The notes under the pieces are model-generated. The model was not told the DNA's origin, did no database searches, and saw only the letters and a list, made by a program, of their open reading frames with translations. Shown piece by piece: positions 1 to 9,900 of a DNA stretch of 64,000 bases. The stretch's first letter is position 1, and the number at the start of each line of letters is the position of its first letter. The position numbers were made by a program, and so were the translations under genes. The DNA is from Paragordius varius (Eukaryota; Nematomorpha), in assembly GCA_964247055.1 (NCBI GenBank), contig OZ176050.1:1488001-1552000 (forward strand). The letters are read 5' to 3'.

Positions 1-161
1 TTTACAACGATATTATAAATATTATTAAAACTAGTCCCATCAATACTCAAGTTAAACTTTGTCCTTAAAAATCGAATATACCCGTGAACAAAATTATTTT
101 TTATACATTCTCTTAGTAGGACTACATCAAAATATAGAGATAGTTTGACAAACTCTTTCAA
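1..161 (+). repeat. Aberrant leader monomer, copy 1 (cut by window start)
   Basis: This monomer lacks its first 7 bases at the window edge and would be 168 bp when complete. Its landmarks are GATATTATAAATATTATTAAAAC in place of GATACTTTAAAAATTAATG, ACTAGTCCC, and AAATCGAATATACCCGTGAAC where the palindrome normally lies. It marks the start of each of the first four HOR copies and was not seen after 12.8 kb. Confidence 0.9.
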
Positions 162-517
162 TCCGATTTTTACAACGATACTTTAAAAATTATGGTATTA
201 AACCAGTCGCATCAATACTCAAGTTAAAATTTGTCCTTAAAAATCGGATATTGATCACCGGTGAACAAAATTATTTTTTATACATTCTCTTAGTAAGACT
301 ACATCAAAATATAGAGATAGTTTGACAAACTCTTTCATATCCGATTTTTACAACGATACTTTAAAAATTAATGTATTAAACTAGTCGCATCAATACTCAA
401 GCTAAACATTGTCCTTAAAAATCGGATATTGGTCACCGGTGAACAAAACTATTTTTTATGCATTCTCTTAGTAAGACTACATCAAAATATAGAGATAGTT
501 TGACAAACTCTTTCACA

Positions 518-708
518 TCCGATTTTTACAACGATACTTTAAAAATTAATGTATAAAACTAGTCGTATCAATAAATCGCATCAATACTCAAGTTAAACTT
601 TGTCCTTAAAAATCGGATATTGGTTACCGGTGAACAAAATTATTTTTTATACATTCTCTTAGTATGACTACATCAAAATATAGAGATAGTTTGGCAAACT
701 CTTTCATA
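518..708 (+). repeat. 191-bp monomer subtype (13-bp expanded)
   Basis: Representative of the long subtype, which occurs from near the start of the window to its end. It differs from the 178-bp form mainly by 13 extra bases after ACTAGT, giving GTCGTATCAATAAATCGC instead of GTCGC. It is interspersed with 178-bp monomers at HOR-specific positions and is usually followed by one or several short monomers. In 56.6-57.3 kb it alternates strictly with a short monomer. The repeated presence of the same 13 bp at equivalent HOR positions shows that the expansion arose once, or early, and spread by amplification. Confidence 0.93.
564..589 (+). repeat. 13-bp internal tandem duplication that makes the 191-bp subtype
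   Basis: Two adjacent 13-mers, CGTATCAATAAAT (564-576) and CGCATCAATACTC (577-589), match at 10 of 13 positions. The second is the ordinary sequence of the 178-bp monomer. The first is the extra copy, which has since diverged at three sites. This fits replication slippage followed by point change. A variant at about 55507-55530 carries CAAAAAATCGC instead of CAATAAATCGC. Confidence 0.85.
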
Positions 709-798
709 TCCGATTTTTACAACGATACTTTAAAAATTAATGTATAAAACTAGTCGCATCAATACTCAAGTTAAACTTTGTCCTTAAAAATCGGATAT
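706..798. repeat. 14-bp perfect inverted repeat, present once per monomer (example)
   Basis: ATATCCGATTTTTA (706-719) and TAAAAATCGGATAT (785-798) are exact reverse complements separated by 65 nt. The same pair occurs in most monomers of the window, so an arm in one monomer can also pair with an arm in the next. Diagnostic variants break one arm at a time: CATAATCGA or CATATCCAAT in the left arm, AAATTGGATAT or AAATCAAATAT in the right arm. I saw no compensating change in the same monomer. Dyads of this kind can form hairpins or cruciforms. Whether they do here is not shown. Confidence 0.9.
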
Positions 799-801
799 TG
801 G

Positions 802-811
802 TCACCGGTGA
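802..811. repeat. 10-bp palindrome TCACCGGTGA, GC-rich core of each monomer (example)
   Basis: TCACCGGTGA is its own reverse complement, lies at monomer positions 94-103, and is the most GC-rich spot in a monomer of about 27% G+C. It contains ACCGGT (AgeI) and, with the two bases before it, GGTCACC (BstEII pattern GGTNACC). Most monomers keep it. Variants include GGTTACCGG, GGTCCCCGGAG, GTCATCGG, ATACCCGTG (leader monomer), GGTACCGG, GGTTAAC and GGTGATTA. It is a candidate protein-binding or structural site, but no known binding motif is matched; in particular it is not a vertebrate CENP-B box. Confidence 0.85.
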
Positions 812-865
812 ACAAAATTATTTTTTATACATTCTCTTAGTAAGACTACATCAAAATATAGAAAT

Positions 866-878
866 AGTTTGACAAACT
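866..878. repeat. 13-bp hyphenated palindrome AGTTTG-N-CAAACT (example)
   Basis: AGTTTG and CAAACT are reverse complements around a single central base (monomer positions 158-170). The centre is A in one class of monomers and G in the other (AGTTTGGCAAACT), and either choice leaves the symmetry intact. Occasional copies break it: GACAAATTC (right arm), AGTTAGACAAAC (left arm, about 10213) and AGTTATACAAAC (about 40585, 42204, 51658, 52381). Confidence 0.8.
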
Positions 879-1241
879 CTTTCATATCCGATTTTTACAA
901 TGATATTTAAAAATTAATGTATTAAACTAGTCGCATCAATACTCAAGTTAAACTTTGTCCTTAAAAATCGGATATTGGTCACCGGTGAACAAAATTATTT
1001 TTTATATATTCTCTTAGCAAGACTACATCAAAATATAGAGATAGTTTGGCAAACTCTTTCATATCCGATTTTTACAACGATACTTTAAAAATTATGGTAT
1101 TAAACCAGGCGCATCAATACTCAAGTTAAACTTTGTCCTTAAAAATCGGATATTGGTCACCGGTGAACAAAATTATTTTTTATACATTCTCTTCGTAAGA
1201 CTACATCAAAATATAGAGATAGTTTGACAAACTTTTTCATA

Positions 1242-1419
1242 TCCGATTTTTACAACGATACTTTAAAAATTATGGTATTAAACCAGTCGCATCAATACTC
1301 AAGTTAAACTTTGTCCTTAAAAATCGGATATTGGTCACCGGTGAACAAAACTATTTTTTATACATTCTCTTAGTAAGACTACATCAAAATATAGAGATAG
1401 TTTGACAAACTCTCTTATA
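1242..1419 (+). repeat. 178-bp monomer subtype with TTATGGTATTAAACC
   Basis: Representative of a second common 178-bp subtype. Monomer positions 29-43 read TTATGGTATTAAACC instead of TTAATGTATAAAACT. Compared with the reference this loses the TAA stop at that place in one frame, which explains why the only longer open frames in the window fall in this subtype. Sub-variants continue as CCAGTCGC, CCAGGCGC (e.g. about 1105, 2185, 58600) or CCAGTCGTATC (e.g. about 2906, 26587). These make useful HOR landmarks. Confidence 0.9.
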
Positions 1420-3767
1420 TCCGATTTTTACAACGATACTTTAAAAATTAATGTATAAAACTAGTCGCATCAATACTCAAGCTAAACATTGTCCTTAAAA
1501 ATTGGATATTGGTCCCCGGAGAACAAAACTATTTTTTATACATTCTCTTAGTAAGACTACATCAAAATATAGAGATAGTTTGACAAACTCTTTCATATCC
1601 GATTTTTACAACGATATTTAAAAATTAATGTATAAAACTAGTCGTATCAATAAATCGCATCAATACTCAAGTTAAACTTTGGTTTTAAAAATCGGATAAT
1701 GGTCACCGGTGAACAAAATTATTTTTTATACATTCTCTTAGTAAGACTACATCAAAATATAGAGATAGTTTGACAAACTCTCTCATATCCGATTTTTACA
1801 ACGATACTTTAAAAATTAATGTATAAAACTAGTCGCATCAATACTCAAGCTAAACATTGTCCTTAAAAATCGGATATTTGTCACCGGTGAACAAAATTAT
1901 TTTTTATACATTCTCTTAGTAGGACTACATCAAAATATAGAGATAGTTTGGCAAACTCTTTCATAATCGATTTTTACAACGATACTTTAAAAATTAATGT
2001 ATAAAACTAGAGGCATCAATACTCAAGCTAAACATTGTCCTTAAAAATCGGATATTGGTCACCGGTGAACAAAACTATTTTTTATATATTCTCTTAGCAA
2101 GACTACATCAAAATATAGAGATAGTTTGGCAAACTCTTTCATATCTGATTTTTACAACGATACTTTAAAAATTATGGTATTAAACCAGGCGCATCAATAC
2201 TCAAGTTAAACTTTGTCCTTAAAAATCGGATATTGGTCACCGGTGAACAAAATTATTTTTTATACATTCTCTTAGTATGACTACATCAAAATATAGAGAT
2301 AGTTTGGCAAACTCTTTCATATCCGATTTTTACAACGATACTTTAAAAATTAATGTATAAAACTAGTCGCATCAATACTCAAGCTAAACATTGTCCTTAA
2401 AAATCGGATATTTGTCACCGGTGAACAAAATTATTTTTTATACATTCTCTTAGTAGGACTACATATATAGAGATAGTTTGGCAAACTCTTTCATAATCGA
2501 TTTTTACAACGATACTTTAAAAATTAATGTATAAAACTAGAGGCATCAATACTCAAGCTAAACATTGTCCTTAAAAATCGGATATTGGTCACCGGTGAAC
2601 AAAACTATTTTTTATACATTCTCTTAGTAAGACTACATCAAAATATAGAAATAGTTTGACATACTCTTTCACATCCGATTTTTACAACGATACTTTAAAA
2701 ATTAATGTATAAAACTAGTCGTATCAATAAATCGCATCAATACTCAAGTTAAACTTTGTCCTTAAAAATCGGATATTGGTCACCGGTGAACAAAATTATT
2801 TTTTATACATTCTCTTAGTAGGACTACATCAAAATATAGAGATAGTTTGGCAAACTCTTTCATATCCGATTTTTACAACGATACTTTAAAAATTATGGTA
2901 TTAAACCAGTCGTATCAATACTCAAGTTAAACTTTGTCCTTAAAAATCGGATATTGGTCACCGGTCAACAAAATTATTTTTTATACATTCTCTTAGTAGG
3001 ACTACATCAAAATATAGAGATAGTTTGGCAAACTCTTTCATAATCGATTTTTACAACGATACTTTAAAAATTAATGTATAAAACTAGAGGCATCAATACT
3101 CAAGTTAAACTTTGTCCTTAAAAATCAAATATTGCTCACCGGTGAACAAAATTATTTTTTATACATTCTCTTAGTAAGACTACATCAAAATATAGAAATA
3201 GTTTGACAAATTCTTTCATATCCGATTTTTACAACGATACTTTAAAAATTAATGTATTAAACTAGTCGCATCAATACTCAAGCTAAACATTGTCCTTAAA
3301 AATCGGATATTGGTCACCGGTGAACAAAACTATTTTTTATACATTCTCTTAGTAAGACTACATCAAAATATAGAAATAGTTTGACATACTCTTTCACATC
3401 CGATTTTTACAACGATACTCAAAAAATTAATGTATAAAACTAGTCGTATCAATAAATCGCATCAATACTCAAGTTAAACTTTGTCCTTAAAAATCGGATA
3501 TTGGTCACCGGTGAACAAAATTATTTTTTATACATTCTCTTAGTAGGACTACATCAAAATATAGAGATAGTTTGGCAAACTCTTTCATATCCTATTTTTA
3601 CAACGATACTTTAAAAATTATGGTATTAAACCAGTCGTATCAATACTCAAGTTAAACTTTGTCCTTAAAAATCGGATATTGGTCACCGGTCAACAAAATT
3701 ATTTTTTATACATTCTCTTAGTAAGACTACATCAAAATATAGAGATAGTTTGACAAATTCATTCATA

Positions 3768-3935
3768 TCCGATTTTTACAACGATATTATAAATATTATT
3801 AAAACTAGTCCCATCAATACTCAAGTTAAACTTTGTCCTTAAAAATCGAATATACCCGTGAACAAAATTATTTTTTATACATTCTCTTAGTAGGACTACA
3901 TCAAAATATAGAGATAGTTTGACAAACTCTTTCAA
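3768..3935 (+). repeat. Aberrant leader monomer, copy 2
   Basis: Full-length 168-bp copy of the leader monomer with ATTATAAATATTATTAAAAC, ACTAGTCCC and ATACCCGTG. It shares a one-base deletion (TTCAATCC for TTCATATCC) at its end with copy 1. It restarts the monomer order seen from position 1. Confidence 0.9.
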
Positions 3936-6813
3936 TCCGATTTTTACAACGATACTTTAAAAATTATGGTATTAAACCAGTCGCATCAATACTCAAGTTA
4001 AACTTTGTCCTTAAAAATCGGATATTGATCACCGGTGAACAAAATTATTTTTTATACATTCTCTTAGTAAGACTACATCAAAATATAGAGATAGTTTGAC
4101 AAACTCTTTCATATCCGATTTTTACAACGATACTTTAAAAATTAATGTATTAAACTAGTCGCATCAATACTCATACTAAACATTGTCCTTAAAAATCGGA
4201 TATTGGTCACCGGTGAACAAAACTATTTTTTATGCATTCTCTTAGTAAGACTACATCAAAATATAGAGATAGTTTGACAAACTCTTTCACATCCGATTTT
4301 TACAACGATACTTTAAAAATTAATGTATAAAACTAGTCGTATCAATAAATCGCATCAATACTCAAGTTAAACTTTGTCCTTAAAAATCGGATATTGGTTA
4401 CCGGTGAACAAAATTATTTTTTATACATTCTCTTAGTATGACTACATCAAAATATAGAGATAGTTTGGCAAACTCTTTCATATCCGATTTTTACAACGAT
4501 ACTTTAAAAATTAATGTATAAAACTAGTCGCATCAATACTCAAGTTAAACTTTGTCCTTAAAAATCGGATATTGGTCACCGGTGAACAAAATTATTTTTT
4601 ATACATTCTCTTAGTAAGACTACATCAAAATATAGAAATAGTTTGACAAACTCTTTCATATCCGATTTTTACAATGATATTTAAAAATTAATATATTAAA
4701 CTAGTCGCATCAATACTCAAGTTAAACTTTGTCCTTAAAAATCGGATATTGGTCACCGGTGAACAAAATTATTTTTTATATATTCTCTTAGCAAGACTAC
4801 ATCAAAATATAGAGATAGTTTGGCAAACTCTTTCATATCCGATTTTTACAACGATACTTTAAAAATTATGGTATTAAACCAGGCGCATCAATCAAGTTAA
4901 ACTTTGTCCTTAAAAATCGGATATTGGTCACCGGTGAACAAAATTATTTTTTATACATTCTCTTCGTAAGACTACATCAAAATATAGAGATAGTTTGACA
5001 AACTTTTTCATATCCGATTTTTACAACGATACTTTAAAAATTATGGTATTAAACCAGTCGCATCAATACTCAAGTTAAACTTTGTCCTTAAAAATCGGAT
5101 ATTGGTCACCGGTGAACAAAACTATTTTTTATACATTCTCTTAGTAAGACTACATCAAAATATAGAGATAGTTTGACAAACTCTCTTATATCCGATTTTT
5201 ACAACGATACTTTAAAAATTAATGTATAAAACTAGTCGCATCAATACTCAAGCTAAACATTGTCCTTAAAAATTGGATATTGGTCCCCGGAGAACAAAAC
5301 TATTTTTTATACATTCTCTTAGTAAAACTACATCAAAATATAGAGATAGTTTGACAAACTCTTTCATATCCGATTTTTACAACGATATTTAAAAATTAAT
5401 GTATAAAACTAGTCGTATCAATAAATCGCATCAATACTCAAGTTAAACTTTGGTTTTAAAAATCGGATAATGGTCACCGGTGAACAAAATTATTTTTTAT
5501 ACATTCTCTTAGTAAGACTACATCAAAATATAGAGATAGTTTGACAAACTCTCTCATATCCGATTTTTACAACGATACTTTAAAAATTAATGTATAAAAC
5601 TAGTCGCATCAATACTCAAGCTAAACATTGTCCTTAAAAATCGGATATTTGTCACCGGTGAACAAAATTATTTTTTATACATTCTCTTAGTAGGACTACA
5701 TCAAAATATAGAGATAGTTTGGCAAACTCTTTCATAATCGATTTTTACAACGATACTTTAAAAATTAATGTATAAAACTAGAGGCATCAATACTCAAGCT
5801 AAACATTGTCCTTAAAAATCGGATATTGGTCACCGGTGAACAAAACTATTTTTTATATATTCTCTTAGCAAGACTACATCAAAATATAGAGATAGTTTGG
5901 CAAACTCTTTCATATCCGATTTTTACAACGATACTTTAAAAATTATGGTATTAAACCAGGCGCATCAATACTCAAGTTAAACTTTGTCCTTAAAAATCGG
6001 ATATTGGTCACCGGTGAACAAAATTATTTTTTATACATTCTCTTAGTATGACTACATCAAAATATAGAGATAGTTTGGCAAACTCTTTCATATCCGATTT
6101 TTACAACGATACTTTAAAAATTAATGTATAAAACTAGTCGCATCAATACTCAAGCTAAACATTGTCCTTAAAAATCGGATATTTGTCACCGGTGAACAAA
6201 ATTATTTTTTATACATTCTCTTAGTAGGACTACATATATAGAGATAGTTTGGCAAACTCTTTCATAATCGATTTTTACAACGATACTTTAAAAATTAATG
6301 TATAAAACTAGAGGCATCAATACTCAAGCTAAACATTGTCCTTAAAAATCGGATATTGGTCACCGGTGAACAAAACTATTTTTTATACATTCTCTTAGTA
6401 AGACTACATCAAAATATAGAAATAGTTTGACATACTGTTTCACATCCGATTTTTACAACGATACTTTAAAAATTAATGTATAAAACTAGTCGTATCAATA
6501 AATCGCATCAATACTCAAGTTAAACTTTGTCCTTAAAAATCGGATATTGGTCACCGGTGAACAAAATTATTTTTTATACATTCTCTTAGTAGGACTACAT
6601 CAAAATATAGAGATAGTTTGGCAAACTCTTTCATATCCGATTTTTACAACGATACTTTAAAAATTATGGTATTAAACCAGTCGTATCAATACTCAAGTTA
6701 AACTTTGTCCTTAAAAATCGGATATTGGTCACCGGTCAACAAAATTATTTTTTATACATTCTCTTAGTAAGACTACATCAAAATATAGAGATAGTTTGAC
6801 AAATTCATTCATA
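3768..6813 (+). repeat. Leader-type HOR, copy 2 (3,046 bp, four monomers short)
   Basis: Repeats the landmark order of copy 1 through CTACATATATAGAG (about 6232) at an offset of about 3,773 bp. It then goes straight to the CCAGTCGTATC / ACCGGTCAAC monomer (about 6681-6740) that closes the unit. It is 728 bp, or four monomers, shorter than copy 1. Copy 1 has two monomers carrying ACCGGTCAAC (about 2962 and 3687); copy 2 has one. The difference is therefore a deletion or duplication between those two similar monomers. Confidence 0.88.
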
Positions 6814-6982
6814 TCCGATTTTTACAACGATATTATAAATATTATTAAAACTAGTCCCATCAATACTCAAGTTAAACTTTGTCCTTAAAAATCGAATATA
6901 CCCGTGAACAAAATTATTTTTTATACATTCTCTTAGTAGGACTACATCAAAATATAGAGATAGTTTGACAAACTCTTTCATA
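6814..6982 (+). repeat. Aberrant leader monomer, copy 3
   Basis: A 169-bp copy with the same landmarks as copies 1 and 2 but with the usual TTCATATCC end. Copies 3 and 4 share this end, and copies 1 and 2 share the shorter one, which pairs the HOR copies into two related sets. Confidence 0.9.
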
Positions 6983-9900
6983 TCCGATTTTTACAACGAT
7001 ACTTTAAAAATTATGGTATTAAACCAGTCGCATCAATACTCAAGTTAAACTTTGTCCTTAAAAATCGGATATTGATCACCGGTGAACAAAATTATTTTTT
7101 ATACATTCTCTTAGTAAGACTACATCAAAATATAGAGATAGTTTGACAAACTCTTTCATATCCGATTTTTACAACGATACTTTAAAAATTAATGTATTAA
7201 ACTAGTCGCATCAATACTCAAGCTAAACATTGTCCTTAAAAATCGGATATTGGTCACCGGTGAACAAAACTATTTTTTATGCATTCTCTTAGTAAGACTA
7301 CATCAAAATATAGAGATAGTTTGACAAACTCTTTCACATCCGATTTTTACAACGATACTTTAAAAATTAATGTATAAAACTAGTCGTATCAATAAATCGC
7401 ATCAATACTCAAGTTAAACTTTGTCCTTAAAAATCGGATATTGGTTACCGGTGAACAAAATTATTTTTTATACATTCTCTTAGTATGACTACATCAAAAT
7501 ATAGAGATAGTTTGGCAAACTCTTTCATATCCGATTTTTACAACGATACTTTAAAATTAATGTATAAAACTAGTCGCATCAATACTCAAGTTAAACTTTG
7601 TCCTTAAAAATCGGATATTGGTCACCGGTGAACAAAATTATTTTTTATACATTCTCTTAGTAAGACTACATCAAAATATAGAAATAGTTTGACAAACTCT
7701 TTCATATCCGATTTTTACAATGATATTTAAAAATTAATGTATTAAACTAGTCGCATCAATACTCAAGTTAAACTTTGTCCTTAAAAATCGGATATTGGTC
7801 ACCGGTGAACAAAATTATTTTTTATATATTCTCTTAGCAAGACTACATCAAAATATAGAGATAGTTTGGCAAACTCTTTCATATCCGATTTTTACAACGA
7901 TACTTTAAAAATTATGGTATTAAACCAGACGTATCAATACTCAAGTTAAACTTTGTCCTTAAAAATCGGATATTGGTCACCGGTGAACAAAATTATTTTT
8001 TATACATTCTCTTAGTAGGACTACATCAAAATATAGAGATAGTTTAGCAAACTCTTTCATATCCGATTTTTACAACGATACTTTAAAAATTAATGTATAA
8101 AACTAGTCAATACTCAAGTTAAACTTTATCCTTAAAAATCGGATATTGGTCACCGGTGAACAAAACTATTTTTTATACTTTCTCTTAGTAAGACTACATC
8201 AAAATATAGAGATAGTTTGACAAACTCTCTTATATCCGATTTTTACAACGATACTTTAAAAATTAATGTATAAAACTAGTCGCATCAATACTCAAGCTAA
8301 ACATTGTCCTTAAAAATTGGATATTGGTCACCGGAGAACAAAACTATTTTTTATACATTCTCTTAGTAAGACTACATCAAAATATAGAGATAGTTTGACA
8401 AACTCTTTCATATCCGATTTTTACAACGATATTTAAAAATTAATGTATAAAACTAGTCGTATCAATAAATCGCATCAATACTCAAGTTAAACTTTGGTTT
8501 TAAAAATCGGATAATGGTCACCGGTGAACAAAATTATTTTTTATACATTCTCTTAGTAAGACTACATCAAAATATAGAGATAGTTTGACAAACTCTCTCA
8601 TATCCGATTTTTACAACGATACTTTAAAAATTAATGTATAAAACTAGTCGCATCAATACTCAAGCTAAACATTGTCCTTAAAAATCGGATATTTGTCACC
8701 GGTGAACAAAATTATTTTTTATACATTCTCTTAGTAGGACTACATCAAAATATAGAGATAGTTTGGCAAACTCTTTCATAATCGATTTTTACAACGATAC
8801 TTTAAAAATTAATGTATAAAACTAGAGGCATCAATACTCAAGCTAAACATTGTCCTTAAAAATCGGATATTGGTCACCGGTGAACAAAACTATTTTTTAT
8901 ACATTCTCTTAGTAAGACTACATCAAAATATAGAAATAGTTTGACAAACTCTTTCACATCCGATTTTTACAACGATACTTTAAAAATTAATGTATAAAAC
9001 TAGTCGTATCAATAAATCGCATCAATACTCAAGTTAAACTTTGTCCTTAAAAATCGGATATTGGTCACCGGTGAACAAAATTATTTTTTATACATTCTCT
9101 TAGTAGGACTACATCAAAATATAGAGATAGTTTGACAAACTCTCTCATATCCGATTTTTACAACGATACTTTAAAAATTAATGTATAAAACTAGTCGCAT
9201 CAATACTCAAGCTAAACATTGTCCTTAAAAATCGGATATTTGTCACCGGTGAACAAAATTATTTTTTATACATTCTCTTAGTAGGACTACATCAAAATAT
9301 AGAGATAGTTTGGCAAACTCTTTCATAATCGATTTTTACAACGATACTTTAAAAATTAATGTATAAAACTAGAGGCATCAATACTCAAGTTAAACTTTGT
9401 CCTTAAAAATCAAATATTGCTCACCAGTGAACAAAATTATTTTTTATACATTCTCTTAGTAAGACTACATCAAAATATAGAAATAGTTTGACAAATTCTT
9501 TCATATCCGATTTTTACAACGATACTTTAAAAATTAATGTATTAAACTAGTCGCATCAATACTCAAGCTAAACATTGTCCTTAAAAATCGGATATTGGTC
9601 ACCGGTGAACAAAACTATTTTTTATACATTCTCTTAGTAAGACTACATCAAAATATAGAAATAGTTTGACAAACTCTTTCACATCCGATTTTTACAACGA
9701 TACTTTAAAAATTAATGTATAAAACTAGTCGTATCAATAAATCGCATCAATACTCAAGTTAAACATTGTCCTTAAAAATCGGATATTTGTCACCGGTGAA
9801 CAAAATTATTTTTTATACATTCTCTTAGTAGGACTACATCAAAATATAGAGATAGTTTGGCAAACTCTTTCATAATCGATTTTTACAACGATACTTTAAA

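Larger units (their letters stand above)
709..886 (+). repeat. Reference 178-bp satellite monomer
   Basis: This copy serves as the coordinate system (position 1 = the T of TCCGATTTTT). Positions 1-20 hold TCCGATTTTT and ACAACGATAC. Positions 21-52 are the variable part (A-rich, then ACTAGTCGC). Positions 53-90 hold CAATACTCAAGTTAAAC and the TTAAAAATCGGATAT block. Positions 91-105 hold the GC-rich palindrome region, 106-120 AAAATTATTTTTTAT, 121-145 ATTCTCTTAGTAAGACTACATC, and 146-178 the AAATATAGAGATAG and AGTTTGACAAACT region. The exact spacing to the next TCCGATTTTT is 178 bp. The true biological start of the unit is arbitrary in a tandem array. Confidence 0.95.
1..3767 (+). repeat. Leader-type HOR, copy 1 (about 21 monomers, 3,774-bp period)
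   Basis: Starts in the leader monomer and ends where the leader recurs 3,774 bp later. Landmarks in order: GATATTGATCACC (about 250), TATGCATTC (about 457), GGTTACC (about 622), AATGATATTT (about 900), CTCTTCGTAAG (about 1190), GGTCCCCGGAG (about 1512), TTTGGTTTTAAAA (about 1680), CTACATATATAGAG (about 2459) and AATCAAATATTGCTC (about 3124). The same series follows in copy 2, with point differences such as AAGTTAAAATTTG near 225. Confidence 0.88.

Noticed and set aside
109-119. TATA-like ATTTTTTATAC in each monomer as a promoter
   Set aside because: It is a simple AT-rich string present once per monomer, with no start-site or downstream gene evidence. Satellite transcription is possible but not shown by the sequence.
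706-798. Rho-independent terminator or structured RNA from the inverted repeat
   Set aside because: The arms are 65 nt apart, AT-rich, lack a U-tract placed after a stem, and recur in every monomer. No gene is nearby.
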